Part shown: piece by piece, positions 47,173 to 56,286 of the stretch | How positions within the stretch are numbered: the first letter of the stretch is position 1 | Layout of the letters: every line of letters begins with the position of its first letter | NCBI GenBank assembly: GCA_938029725.1 | Contig: CALHGE010000037.1 | Span: 1-64,000, forward strand | Direction of reading: 5' to 3' | Length of the DNA: 64,000 nt | Source of the DNA: an uncultured Flavobacteriaceae bacterium | Lineage (GTDB): Bacteria; Bacteroidota; Bacteroidia; Flavobacteriales; Flavobacteriaceae | Translations under genes and position numbers: made by a program | Notes under the pieces: generated by a model | Databases searched by the model: none | What the model saw: the letters and a program-made list of their open reading frames with translations, nothing else | Told to the model about the DNA's origin: nothing

Positions 47173-48735
47173 TTACTTGCTAGCTTTGTCGACAACCACA
47201 CGTTGACTGCGATTCGCGACTTCCCAAGCGGTATGAAATACCAATTGTGACCTATTCTTTAGTAAATCATAGTTTATTTTATCAGGGGTATCACCAGGTC
47301 TATGGTAATCATCATGTGTTCCATTAAAATAAAATATGATTGGAATATTGTTCTTAGCAAAGTTGTAGTGATCACTTCTGTAGTAGAATCGATTTGGATC
47401 GTTCTCGTCGTTATAGGTATAATCCAATTCGATATTCATGTATTTAGAATTTACTTCTTCAGATAGGGTATGTAAATCAGTACTCAGCTTATCAGAACCT
47501 ATTAAATAAATATAGTTTCGATCTCCCTTACGCTTTGGGTCGATTCGCCCGATCATATCTATATTCAAGTTTGCAATCGTATTTGCTAATGGAAAAATGG
47601 GATCCACATCGGTATAGTACTTTGATCCTAAAAGGCCTTTTTCTTCACCAGTGACATGTAAGAATACGATAGAACGTTTTGGACCATTACCCGCATCAGC
47701 AGCATTTTTAAAAGCTTGTGCGATTTCTAGCAAGGCAACAGTGCCTGAGCCATCATCATCTGCACCGTTGTTGATTTCACCATCAGCGTTTATACCAATA
47801 TGATCGAGGTGTGATGATATAACGAGATATTCATTTGGTTTCTCAGAGCCTTTTAAAATAGCCACTACGTTTTCTGAACTTATCGCATGGTTAGCACTTT
47901 CAACTTTAAATTCTAAATCAGCTTCTACAAATTTTGCGATATCATCAGCTTCAATTTCAGGTAAAAGCGCTTTTGCAAATTCTGAATCAATAAAGAGACT
48001 TGCAAAGGCATTATTTTTATCTGCTATAAGGCTCATGTTGCCACTATCGGCACCTTTCATATATTCAAACCGACTTTTGTACCTAGAATAGTTAGCTTTA
48101 TCGAAATATAGTATTCCTCTGGCACCTTTATCTTTAGCTAAAGCAATTCTTTTACTGCGAGATTCTGAACTATTGCTCCACAATGATTTCGTGGATGTTC
48201 CAGACAATTTAAAGGTTCCATCTTCATTGATGGGTTCTCCTGTTTTTACCAAAACATATTTACCGGTAACATCAATATCAGCATAATCTGAATAGTCACC
48301 TTCTTCTATTCCATAACCTGCATACACAAATGTATCCTGAACACCTACTGCAGTTGAAAAAGAAACGATATGCTCACCAATAGTATAATTCACGTCGTTT
48401 AAAACAATTGAACCAGAAGGTACTTTACTTATTTCTAGAGGTACCTTTTGAAAATAATCACCATCACTTTTGGCTGCAGGAATACCTAATTCCTCATACT
48501 GTGCTTTTATATACGCTATGGCCTTCTTTTGACCTGGCGTACCGGTTTCCCTTCCTTCATATTCATCTGAGGCATAAATATAAAGGTGCTCCTTTAACTC
48601 AGCCTCAGTAATCGTTTCAGCATAGGTTGCCGAGCTGATAACCGTTGCCGGAGTTTTTACGGTTTCACTGACCGTTTTTTGGGATGTGTTACAAGACATT
48701 GCTACAGCAAGGCTGCAAAGAAGAATTCTTTTCAT
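47173..48735 (-). CDS. M28 family metallopeptidase, lipoprotein
   Basis: 520 residues with a lipoprotein signal (lipobox VAMSC, Cys15). A PA-like insertion (about 120-270) precedes the M28 catalytic domain, with zinc ligands and catalytic acids in SSHLDHIG, NNGADDDGSGT, HVTGEEKGLLGSKYY, LNIDMIGRID and YYRSDHYNFAKNN with THDDYHRPGD. It is an extracytoplasmic aminopeptidase, probably used to break down peptides. It lies between tRNA-His and the hydroxyproline regulator; a link to collagen peptide use is attractive but only positional. Confidence 0.93.
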   Translation of the reverse strand: MKRILLCSLAVAMSCNTSQKTVSETVKTPATVISSATYAETITEAELKEHLYIYASDEYEGRETGTPGQKKAIAYIKAQYEELGIPAAKSDGDYFQKVPLEISKVPSGSIVLNDVNYTIGEHIVSFSTAVGVQDTFVYAGYGIEEGDYSDYADIDVTGKYVLVKTGEPINEDGTFKLSGTSTKSLWSNSSESRSKRIALAKDKGARGILYFDKANYSRYKSRFEYMKGADSGNMSLIADKNNAFASLFIDSEFAKALLPEIEADDIAKFVEADLEFKVESANHAISSENVVAILKGSEKPNEYLVISSHLDHIGINADGEINNGADDDGSGTVALLEIAQAFKNAADAGNGPKRSIVFLHVTGEEKGLLGSKYYTDVDPIFPLANTIANLNIDMIGRIDPKRKGDRNYIYLIGSDKLSTDLHTLSEEVNSKYMNIELDYTYNDENDPNRFYYRSDHYNFAKNNIPIIFYFNGTHDDYHRPGDTPDKINYDLLKNRSQLVFHTAWEVANRSQRVVVDKASK

Positions 48736-48764
48736 TTGAGAGTTTTCTTGAGTTAGAAATCGAT

Positions 48765-48772
48765 CAAAAATA
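48765..48772 (-). promoter_or_regulatory. Possible -7 box of the M28 peptidase gene
   Basis: TATTTTTG on the minus strand matches TAnnTTTG, 30 bp before the ATG at 48735; no -33 TTG is seen. Confidence 0.4.
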
Positions 48773-48840
48773 GTAAAAACTTAAGTAACCCGAAGGGTTC
48801 TTTGAGTTTCGCTTTTTTACTTACTTTTTCTAAGCTGGTT

Positions 48841-49707
48841 TTAGTCTTTCAATTGCCGCAGTGGTTTTAACAAACCTCTTTTATAATGCGAAGGAATTAC
48901 CCCCTTAAATGACTTGAATTTTCGATTGAAGTTTGAAATTGACTTAAAACCAGAGCGTTCTGATATTTCCGCAATTGAAAGATCTTCGTAGTTTATAAGT
49001 AACTGACTTGCATGCTCAATTCTCAGCTCTATTAGAAATTGAAAAAACGTTTTGTTGGTTCTTTGCTTAAAGAATTTACAAAATGAATTCGGTGTCATAT
49101 AAACAAGATCAGATACCATAATAAGTCGCACATCTTTTTGAAAATTATGAAGCACATAATCAAAAACGACCTGCATTCTTTTGCCAGCTAAACTTCCAAT
49201 ATTTTTAGGGTAATTAAAATCAGTTAATGATTTTTTATCGGCTACTCTTAGTTGTTGTAATACTTCTAAAAACAAAATTACCCTTGCAGTTTTTGAAGTT
49301 TTCGGAAATTGCAAAAACATATTACCAATTGCTTTTTGATGTGATAACACTTGAAAACCATCTTTTATAAAGTAAAAAAAAGGTTTGATTTCTGACATAT
49401 CTGATAGATTAAAAAAATCCTTACCAAAGGTATCGGGGGTAAAGAATAAGGAAATCATATGTGCCGAACCTTGAGATTTCTCGCTTTTGAAAAGATGAGG
49501 GCAATTGGGGCCAATAGCGAAAAAGTCGCCATCTCGAAATTGATGTACACTATCACCCACAATCAGTTTGCCAAAGCCCTTCACGATAAAACTAAGTTGT
49601 ATTTCATTGTGCTGATGTAAGTGGTTGTAAAATTCTTTTGAGCGATCAATCTGAAGTATTAAATTTTCGTTTAATGGTTTGACAATTTGAAAAGGAAGTA
49701 CTTTCAT
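48841..49707 (-). CDS. AraC family transcriptional regulator
   Basis: 288 residues. The N-terminal cupin-like sensor (about 20-110, with FYNHLHQHNEIQLSFIVKGFGKL and FFAIGPNCPHLF) is followed by two helix-turn-helices (about 185-285; VSDLVYMTPNSFCKFFKQRTNKTFFQF and LSIAEISERSGFKSISNFNRKFKSFKGVIPSHYK). It is transcribed away from the hydroxyproline operon and is the obvious candidate for sensing hydroxyproline or a pathway intermediate. An AT-rich inverted repeat lies between the two. Confidence 0.9.
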   Translation of the reverse strand: MKVLPFQIVKPLNENLILQIDRSKEFYNHLHQHNEIQLSFIVKGFGKLIVGDSVHQFRDGDFFAIGPNCPHLFKSEKSQGSAHMISLFFTPDTFGKDFFNLSDMSEIKPFFYFIKDGFQVLSHQKAIGNMFLQFPKTSKTARVILFLEVLQQLRVADKKSLTDFNYPKNIGSLAGKRMQVVFDYVLHNFQKDVRLIMVSDLVYMTPNSFCKFFKQRTNKTFFQFLIELRIEHASQLLINYEDLSIAEISERSGFKSISNFNRKFKSFKGVIPSHYKRGLLKPLRQLKD

Positions 49708-49735
49708 AAGGTTTTATGAATATGCGAAAATTACT

Positions 49736-49763
49736 TATAATATGATAAAAGTAGTATATTATA
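49736..49763. promoter_or_regulatory. Candidate operator of the hydroxyproline regulator
   Basis: TATAATAT (49736-49743) and its reverse complement ATATTATA (49756-49763) are separated by 12 bp in the divergent promoter region. GATAA is repeated nearby. AT-rich DNA makes chance symmetry possible. Confidence 0.35.
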
Positions 49764-49822
49764 GGATAATATAATCTCAATTTTGGATAAAATGAATTTA
49801 ACTAAACGGTAGTATTTCACTC

Positions 49823-49830
49823 TAATTTTG
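49823..49830 (+). promoter_or_regulatory. -7 box for the hydroxyproline operon
   Basis: TAATTTTG matches TAnnTTTG, 25 bp before the ATG at 49855. There is no -33 TTG, in line with activator-dependent transcription. Confidence 0.55.
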
Positions 49831-49854
49831 TTGTAAACCATAAAATGAAATAGA

Positions 49855-50769
49855 ATGAAAGTAGAATGGACTGGCGTAATGCCTGCGGTAACTACAAAGT
49901 TTACTAAGAACGACGAATTGGACATGAATATGTTCGAAGTAAACATTAAAGCTCAGTTAGAGGCTGGAGTAAATGGTATAGTTCTTGGCGGTACACTTGG
50001 CGAAGCAAGTACCTTAACAGATGATGAAAAGAGAATTCTAATTGAAGAAACAGTTCGCATTACAGCAGATAAGATACCTGTGGTTATAAATATAGCAGAA
50101 CAAACCACGAAAGGAGCTGTCGAAGCAGCTCACAAAGCGGAGAAGTACGGTGCTCACGGACTCATGATGTTACCGCCGATGCGTTATAAATCTACTGATT
50201 ATGAAACGGTTCAGTATTTTAAAACCATTGCAAGAAGCACTGACTTACCCATAATGATTTACAATAACCCAGTAGATTATAAGATAGAAGTAACTTTAGA
50301 TATGTTTGAAGAATTGTTAGTTCATAGCAATATTCAAGCGGTCAAAGAATCAACTCGTGATATATCAAATATTACCAGAATTCGAAATCGATTTGGAAAT
50401 CGTTTAAACATTCTTTGTGGAGTTGATACGCTGGCATTGGAAAGTATTGCGGCAGGAGCAGACGGTTGGGTAGCTGGCTTGGTGTGTGCTTTCCCCGCTG
50501 AAACAGTTGCTATTTGTACGCTAGTGAAGGCTGGAAGAATAGCAGAAGCATTAGAAATTTACAGATGGTTTATGCCTTTACTCGAACTTGATATAAGTCC
50601 ACAATTGGTACAAAATATCAAGCTCGCTGAAGTAGGTACCGGTTTAGGTACGGAACATGTTCGTGAACCGCGATTACCATTGCAAGGTGAAGAGCGAATT
50701 CGGGTACAGAAAATAATAGATAAGGGACTAAAAAATAGACCTACATTACCCGCGTACAAATTATTATAA
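49855..50769 (+). CDS. DapA-like aldolase/deaminase, probable 1-pyrroline-4-hydroxy-2-carboxylate deaminase
   Basis: 304 residues, a TIM barrel of the DHDPS/NAL family. The Schiff-base Lys164 is in QAVKESTRD, with Tyr136 in IMIYNNPVDY and the GGTLGEASTL phosphate-type loop near 45. In this operon it fits the deaminase that turns 1-pyrroline-4-hydroxy-2-carboxylate into 2-oxoglutarate semialdehyde and ammonia, the third step of D-hydroxyproline breakdown. It is unlikely to be the lysine-pathway DapA given its neighbours. It is the first gene of the operon. Confidence 0.87.
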   Translation: MKVEWTGVMPAVTTKFTKNDELDMNMFEVNIKAQLEAGVNGIVLGGTLGEASTLTDDEKRILIEETVRITADKIPVVINIAEQTTKGAVEAAHKAEKYGAHGLMMLPPMRYKSTDYETVQYFKTIARSTDLPIMIYNNPVDYKIEVTLDMFEELLVHSNIQAVKESTRDISNITRIRNRFGNRLNILCGVDTLALESIAAGADGWVAGLVCAFPAETVAICTLVKAGRIAEALEIYRWFMPLLELDISPQLVQNIKLAEVGTGLGTEHVREPRLPLQGEERIRVQKIIDKGLKNRPTLPAYKLL

Positions 50770-50771
50770 AA

Positions 50772-51038
50772 ATGCTAGAAATAAGACCTAGTTGCGAACA
50801 TTGTAATACAGCGCTTCCCTTCGATTCTGAAGAGGCAATGATTTGTACATTTGAGTGTACTTTTTGTGCAACTTGCGTTGAAGACCTACTTTTAGAGGTT
50901 TGTCCGAATTGTGGTGGAAATTTCGAAAAGCGGCCTATACGGCCTGTGGAGTTTTTAGGAAAATACCCAGTTTCGCAGAAAGTAATACACAAACCAGTAG
51001 ACATTGAAGCACATTTAATTAGAATTCGAAAAACATGA
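50772..51038 (+). CDS. DUF1272 zinc-ribbon-like protein
   Basis: 88 residues with eight cysteines: Cys8/11, Cys25/29/32/35 and Cys44/47, a pattern for two zinc sites (SCEHC, CTFECTFCATC and CPNCGG), as in DUF1272. Function unknown. The ATG is 2 bp after the deaminase stop and the frame overlaps the dehydrogenase start by 4 bp (ATGA), so it is firmly inside the hydroxyproline operon and translationally coupled. A chaperone, metal-handling or regulatory role in the pathway is inference only. Confidence 0.85.
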   Translation: MLEIRPSCEHCNTALPFDSEEAMICTFECTFCATCVEDLLLEVCPNCGGNFEKRPIRPVEFLGKYPVSQKVIHKPVDIEAHLIRIRKT

Positions 51039-52618
51039 TTACAGGAAAAAACTACATTGGAAATAGATTATCCGGTAACGGAACTAAAACCTACAAGACT
51101 TTTAACCCGTCTTTACATATTGAAAATGAAAATGAATTTATAGAGGCAAGTACGGAGGAAATAAATGAGGCTGTTTTCTTAGCGTCAGATGCTTATATAG
51201 GGTATAATCAGAAATCTGGTAAGGAAAAAGCAGCCTTTTTGACGGCTATTGCCGACGGTATTCTTGCCTTAGGTGATATTTTAATACAAACGTATTGCTC
51301 TGAATCTGGACTACCAGAAGGTAGGGCAAAAGGAGAACGAGGAAGAACTATCGGACAACTAAAAGCATTTGCAGCCTTGCTTGAAGAAGGCTCTTGGGTA
51401 GATGCTACGATCGATACTGCTATTCCTGATAGAGCGCCTGCACCTAAGCCAGATTTAAGAAAAATGTCGGTTCCTTTGGGGCCAGTTGTAGTTTTTGGAG
51501 CTAGTAATTTTCCTTTAGCATTTTCAACTGCTGGTGGTGATACTGCCGCAGCTTTGGCAGCTGGTTGTCCGGTTATCGTAAAATCACATCCGATGCATGC
51601 CGGTACAGGTGAATTGGTGGCTTCTGCTATTATTAAAGCAGCCGAAGCTACAGAAATGCCTAACGGTGTCTTTTCAAATTTAAATAGCAGTGGTATCGAA
51701 GTTGGTGTGCAGCTTGTAAAACATCCGCAGGTAAAAGCAGTTGGTTTTACCGGTAGTATTCGAGGCGGCAGAGCCCTTTTCGATTTGGCAGCACAGCGTG
51801 ATGAGCCTATTCCTGTTTTTGCAGAAATGGGCAGTATCAACCCCGTTATAATACTTCCTGAAGCGCTAGAGAATAGAAATTTTGAACTAGCACAAACCTA
51901 CGCAGGTTCGATTACGGTGGGTTCTGGGCAGTTTTGCACCAATCCTGGTTTACTTTTGGGCATAAAGAGTGCTGCGCTTAGCAGCTTTGTGACCTTACTT
52001 TCCGAAGAAATTGTAAAAATAGAACCTTCATGTATGCTTCATCCTAATATTATTGAAGCCTATGAAAAGAATAAGCAAACAGCAATAAATCAACCAGGAT
52101 TGGTAGTGGCAGCAGAATATGGTGCAGAGGTAAGCGTAAACCATGCCCGTCAAGCTGTGGTAACGGTTGAAGGAAAAACTTTTTTAGAAAACACCAAACT
52201 GCATCACGAGGTATTTGGCCCATTCTCTATGATTGTTCAATGTGAAAATGCTGCCCAATTACAGGAAATCATTACGAATTTAGAAGGTCAACTTACAGGT
52301 ACAATCATTTCTGACAATAATGAGATTGCAAAATATCTAAATGTGATTGCTGCCTTACAAAATAGGGTAGGGCGTATCATTTTCAATGGTGTGCCTACTG
52401 GGGTAGAAGTTTGCCCCTCAATGCAACATGGTGGTCCATACCCAGCTTCTACTGATAGTCGGTTTACGGCTGTCGGAGTACAATCAATTAAAAGATGGGT
52501 ACGACCTTTCAGTTTTCAAGATTGGCCAGATCAGCTGTTACCGAATGAACTAAAAAATGCTAATCCATTAAGAATTTTAAGGTTTGTAAATGGGAATCAA
52601 AATAGTGATTCTATTTAA
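51035..52618 (+). CDS. 2-oxoglutarate semialdehyde dehydrogenase (NADP+-type aldehyde dehydrogenase)
   Basis: 527 residues, an aldehyde dehydrogenase of the KGSADH type. The catalytic cysteine is in GSGQFCTNPG and the general-base Glu in FAEMGSINP; the cofactor-binding ASNFPLAFSTAGGD segment is near 165. It oxidises 2-oxoglutarate semialdehyde to 2-oxoglutarate, the last step of hydroxyproline degradation, feeding the TCA cycle. It overlaps the DUF1272 gene by 4 bp and lies 9 bp before the epimerase gene. Confidence 0.93.
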   Translation: MITGKNYIGNRLSGNGTKTYKTFNPSLHIENENEFIEASTEEINEAVFLASDAYIGYNQKSGKEKAAFLTAIADGILALGDILIQTYCSESGLPEGRAKGERGRTIGQLKAFAALLEEGSWVDATIDTAIPDRAPAPKPDLRKMSVPLGPVVVFGASNFPLAFSTAGGDTAAALAAGCPVIVKSHPMHAGTGELVASAIIKAAEATEMPNGVFSNLNSSGIEVGVQLVKHPQVKAVGFTGSIRGGRALFDLAAQRDEPIPVFAEMGSINPVIILPEALENRNFELAQTYAGSITVGSGQFCTNPGLLLGIKSAALSSFVTLLSEEIVKIEPSCMLHPNIIEAYEKNKQTAINQPGLVVAAEYGAEVSVNHARQAVVTVEGKTFLENTKLHHEVFGPFSMIVQCENAAQLQEIITNLEGQLTGTIISDNNEIAKYLNVIAALQNRVGRIIFNGVPTGVEVCPSMQHGGPYPASTDSRFTAVGVQSIKRWVRPFSFQDWPDQLLPNELKNANPLRILRFVNGNQNSDSI

Positions 52619-52627
52619 ATTTAATTC

Positions 52628-53635
52628 ATGGCAAAACGTATATTCACTTGTATAGACGCCCACACTTGTGGTAATCCTGTTCGCGTTGTAAAAGATGGTG
52701 GGCCTGATTTACAGGGGGGCTCTATGAGCGAAAAACGCCAACACTTTCTCAAAGAATACGATTGGATTCGCAAAGGTTTAATGTTCGAACCTCGTGGACA
52801 TGATATGATGAGCGGTAGTATTTTTTATCCTCCTGCCGACCTTCAAAATGATTTTGGAATTTTATTTATTGAGACTAGCGGATGTTTACCAATGTGCGGA
52901 CATGGAACAATTGGTGCTATTACAATTGGTATTGAAGAAGGCTTGATACAACCCAAAATACCCGGAAAAGTTCGAATGGAAACTCCAGCAGGTCTGGTTC
53001 AGATTGAATACAAGCAGACAGGAGATAAGGTAGATTGGGTTAGGCTGACCAATGTTAAATCATATTTGGCAGCTACTGATTTAAAAATAGACTGTGAAGA
53101 GTTGGGGCAATTGGTTTTTGATGTTTCTTACGGAGGGAATTATTATGCCATTGTAGACCCACAGCATAATTTTTCAGGGATACAAGATTTTTCAGCAAGT
53201 AAGTTGATTCAGTTTAGTCAAGAAATTCGAGCGAAAATCAATATGAAATATCCCAATAAATTTATCCATCCAGAAGACCCAACGATACGTGACATCAGTC
53301 ATATACTTTGGACAGGAAATACTATTTCTGATGATGCAACCGCTCGAAACGCAGTATTCTATGGTGACAAAGCAATAGATCGTTCTCCTTGTGGTACGGG
53401 TACTTCAGCCCGTATGGCGCAATGGTATGCCAAAGGAAAATTAAAACTAGGAGATGAATTTATTCACGAAAGTTTTATTGGATCAAAGTTTATTGGTCGC
53501 GTAGCGAAAGAGACTACTTTAAATGGCATGAAAGCCATTACACCGAGCATTCAAGGTTGGGCAAAAATATATGGTCATAATACGATTAGTATCGACGATG
53601 ATGATCCGTATGCACATGGATTTCAAGTGATTTAA
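52628..53635 (+). CDS. 4-hydroxyproline 2-epimerase (proline racemase family)
   Basis: 335 residues. Both catalytic cysteines are present: Cys90 in MCGHGTIGA and Cys255 in DRSPCGTGT, which separates epimerases from the dehydratase branch that has Thr at the first site. It converts trans-4-hydroxy-L-proline to cis-4-hydroxy-D-proline, the entry step of the pathway. It lies between the semialdehyde dehydrogenase and the FAD oxidase genes. Confidence 0.94.
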   Translation: MAKRIFTCIDAHTCGNPVRVVKDGGPDLQGGSMSEKRQHFLKEYDWIRKGLMFEPRGHDMMSGSIFYPPADLQNDFGILFIETSGCLPMCGHGTIGAITIGIEEGLIQPKIPGKVRMETPAGLVQIEYKQTGDKVDWVRLTNVKSYLAATDLKIDCEELGQLVFDVSYGGNYYAIVDPQHNFSGIQDFSASKLIQFSQEIRAKINMKYPNKFIHPEDPTIRDISHILWTGNTISDDATARNAVFYGDKAIDRSPCGTGTSARMAQWYAKGKLKLGDEFIHESFIGSKFIGRVAKETTLNGMKAITPSIQGWAKIYGHNTISIDDDDPYAHGFQVI

Positions 53636-53698
53636 TTGTAAATTTATTTGCTGTTAGACAGCAGTATTTCTATAATAGTACATTAAAACTGGTATACA

Positions 53699-54949
53699 TT
53701 GAAAAGTATTATAATCATTGGAGGAGGAATTGTTGGACTAAGCACTGCTTACTTTTTGCAAAAAGATGGTCATCAGGTAACGGTAATTGATAAGTCTGAT
53801 ATTACATCAGGAGCCTCTTTTGTAAACGCGGGTTATATAACTCCGAGTCATATTATTCCGATCGCCTCACCTGGTATGATCAGCAAAGGTCTTAAAATGA
53901 TGTTCAATTCTGCAAGTCCCTTTTATATGAAGCCCCGCTGGGATACGGACTTCTTTAAATGGTCTTGGTACTTTCATAAATCAGCAACAAAGGCTAAAGT
54001 GGAAAAAGCAATTCCGGTCATCAAAGACATTAATCTTTTGAGTAGAGATCTGTTTGAACAGATAAAAGCTTCGGGAGACTTAGGAGAATTTCAGTTAGAA
54101 CGAAAGGGTTTACTGATGTTATACAAAACTCAGAAATCATACGATCATGAAATGGAAATTGCTCAAAAGGTCAGTTTTCAAGGTTTAGAAGTACGGGAGT
54201 TGAACAAGTCACAATTAAATGAAATTGAACCTAATATTCAAATAGACGCCGAAGGAGCTATCCACTACGAATGTGACGGACATACCACACCTGCAGAAAT
54301 TATGCCTAAAATGGTGGCCTATCTAATCAGTGTTGGGGTAAGTATCAAAACCAATGAGGAGGTTCTAGATATGAATGTAGTTGCTAATAAAGTAAAAGAA
54401 ATACGCACTTCAAAAGCTGTCTATTTTCCTGATGAAGTAGTTTTAGCGGCAGGTTCTTGGAGTGGAGAACTTGCTAAAAAATTAAATTTCAAGCTTCCTT
54501 TGCAAGCAGGAAAAGGATATCGCATTAATGTATCGCGACCAACTGGAATTACAATGCCTGCAGTCTTAATGGAATCTAGTATGGCGGTTACTCCAATGCA
54601 AGGTTTTACTCGCTTTGCTGGTACAATGGAGTTTTCCGGTATCAATGATTATATTCGAAAAGAGCGCGTTGCAGCGATCGCAAATGGTGCTAAAAAGTTT
54701 TATCCAGAACTTGAAATAAATGCAGAAGAAAGGGCTGCTGCCAAAACAGGAATGCGACCCGTTACCCCTGATGGACTTCCGTATATCGGCAAATCACAAC
54801 AGGTGAAAAATCTAACCTATGCTACTGGGCATGCTATGATGGGGTGGAGTCTAGGCCCCGCAACTGGTAAATTGGTTTCTGAGCTTATAAGCAATAAAAA
54901 AACCGCTATGGATCTAAGCCCGTTTAATCCTGAAAGAAAATTTAACTAG
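53699..54949 (+). CDS. FAD-dependent D-amino acid oxidase/dehydrogenase, probable D-hydroxyproline dehydrogenase
   Basis: 416 residues of the DAO/DadA family. The FAD-binding motif is IIIIGGGIVGLSTAYFLQKDG and the C-terminal segment is TPDGLPYIGKSQ and YATGHAMMGWSLGPATGK. In this setting it oxidises cis-4-hydroxy-D-proline to 1-pyrroline-4-hydroxy-2-carboxylate. The start is TTG at 53699, since no ATG lies upstream in frame and KSIIIIGGG directly follows. Its stop overlaps the stop of the convergent lipoprotein gene by the palindromic CTAG. Confidence 0.9.
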   Translation: MKSIIIIGGGIVGLSTAYFLQKDGHQVTVIDKSDITSGASFVNAGYITPSHIIPIASPGMISKGLKMMFNSASPFYMKPRWDTDFFKWSWYFHKSATKAKVEKAIPVIKDINLLSRDLFEQIKASGDLGEFQLERKGLLMLYKTQKSYDHEMEIAQKVSFQGLEVRELNKSQLNEIEPNIQIDAEGAIHYECDGHTTPAEIMPKMVAYLISVGVSIKTNEEVLDMNVVANKVKEIRTSKAVYFPDEVVLAAGSWSGELAKKLNFKLPLQAGKGYRINVSRPTGITMPAVLMESSMAVTPMQGFTRFAGTMEFSGINDYIRKERVAAIANGAKKFYPELEINAEERAAAKTGMRPVTPDGLPYIGKSQQVKNLTYATGHAMMGWSLGPATGKLVSELISNKKTAMDLSPFNPERKFN

Positions 54950-55380
54950 CATGAAGAATCTCCAATAATTTTCCATTCCCCATTAATTCGTTTGAAAACA
55001 ATCATAAAAGTTCCGTTGGCATCGCCAGCTTCTCGTGTTAAAAAGTAACTTCCCATTACCCAATAGGCATCTTCACTAATTTTGGTAATGTTGGCAATTT
55101 CAAACTTGAGTTCTCCGGTTTCTTTCTTAGAAGGGTAGTTTCTTTTGTAATTGGCTAATGTGGTTTGCCACCCTTTGCTGATTTTTCCTCTGCTAAAATA
55201 GGTAAGCTCTTCAGACTGCCAATAACCCGCCATAAACCCTTCTAAATCATTTGCTGACCAATCTTTTTCCTGTTGGCTAAGAATTGAGCGTATGATCGTT
55301 ATATCATCTGTAGCAGTAGGCTTGGTTGTTTTGCAGGCGAATACAAGTAAGAGCAGTATTGTTGGCAGTAAGGTTTTCAT
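54946..55380 (-). CDS. DUF4440/NTF2-like lipoprotein
   Basis: 144 residues with a lipoprotein signal (LVFAC, Cys16). The mature part matches the NTF2/SnoaL-like fold of DUF4440: IIRSILSQQEKDWSANDLEGFMAGYW at the start, then FSRGKISKGWQTTLANYKRNYP, and a last strand in GTFMIVFKRINGEWKIIGD. These are small ligand-binding or ketosteroid-isomerase-like proteins, and the ligand is unknown. It converges on the hydroxyproline operon with overlapping stop codons. Confidence 0.85.
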   Translation of the reverse strand: MKTLLPTILLLLVFACKTTKPTATDDITIIRSILSQQEKDWSANDLEGFMAGYWQSEELTYFSRGKISKGWQTTLANYKRNYPSKKETGELKFEIANITKISEDAYWVMGSYFLTREAGDANGTFMIVFKRINGEWKIIGDSSC

Positions 55381-55572
55381 AAAGCAATTGTTTTATATTC
55401 CTTAAAAGTACGCATTCGGAATAAAAAAAATGAAATTTATAAGGAACAGAAAAATCTCGGGTTTATATTTTTATGCTGGTTACAGCAAGCCTTAGTGCCT
55501 AAGAATAAGTTAGTAGGCTGGTAAGAATAATAGCTTTGGGCATTTCTTAAAATAAGGCAACTAGCACAAAAA

Positions 55573-56265
55573 CTATTTTTTTGTCAAAGCTGTGGCAATA
55601 GCAATTTCAGCTAAGGGCTCCATAAGGGCATAGCCTTCTTTTGTTGGATGTACTTCGTCAGCAGCATATTTTTTTGGTAGTCCTCCACGCTCATCTACCA
55701 TGGCTGAAAAATAATCGAGATACAGATGCTCGGTTACTTCGCAAAAGCCTTGTATCATTTTATTTAAGGCGATGATTTTTGGAGCTGGCTCTAAGCCTGG
55801 CTTCCAAGGATAATCAAAGGCTGGTAGGGTAGAGGATAGTACTACTTTGATACCATTGGCCTGGGCCATTTCTGCCATACCCTTTATATTGTCAAAAATC
55901 ATTTCTAAAGTAGAAGGTCCTGTATTTCCTGCGATATCATTGGTTCCTGCTAATATGACAACCACTTTTGGTTTCAGGGCAATTACATCTTGACGAAAAC
56001 GCACTAACATTTGAGGCGTAGTTTGTCCACTAATACCTCTATTGATCCATGCTTTGCCTGCGAAGAATTCTGGACGTGAATTAAGCCAGCCTATGGTAAT
56101 TGAATTCCCCATAAAAACGACCCTATCTTCGTTTTTAGTAGGGGCACCTAATAGCGCATTAGCTTCCTGAAATTCAGCAAGATTAGGCCAATCTTGGGCT
56201 TGTATTGAATTCGTTAATCCTAAGGCTGTCAGCATTCCAATCATAAAAAGTTTAATTTTTCGCAT
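55573..56265 (-). CDS. Exported SGNH/GDSL family hydrolase
   Basis: 230 residues with a signal peptide (about 1-24). The four SGNH blocks are visible: VFMGNSITIGW (catalytic Ser), NRGISGQTT (Gly), ILAGTNDIAGN (Asn) and DEVHPTKEGY (Asp and His). These enzymes deacylate sugars, lipids or acetylated polysaccharides; the closest pattern is to platelet-activating-factor acetylhydrolase-like esterases. It is 21 bp downstream of a small membrane-protein gene and probably co-transcribed. Confidence 0.92.
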   Translation of the reverse strand: MRKIKLFMIGMLTALGLTNSIQAQDWPNLAEFQEANALLGAPTKNEDRVVFMGNSITIGWLNSRPEFFAGKAWINRGISGQTTPQMLVRFRQDVIALKPKVVVILAGTNDIAGNTGPSTLEMIFDNIKGMAEMAQANGIKVVLSSTLPAFDYPWKPGLEPAPKIIALNKMIQGFCEVTEHLYLDYFSAMVDERGGLPKKYAADEVHPTKEGYALMEPLAEIAIATALTKK

Positions 56266-56286
56266 GTACTTTAATTTTAATAACTG

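Noticed and set aside
49855..50769. Lysine-pathway DapA
   Set aside because: Operon partners are hydroxyproline enzymes, so the deaminase role fits better.
51208..51840. 210-residue minus-strand frame within the aldehyde dehydrogenase
   Set aside because: It is a shadow; the plus-strand gene has all catalytic motifs.
52628..53635. Trans-3-hydroxyproline dehydratase
   Set aside because: The first active-site residue is Cys90, not Thr.
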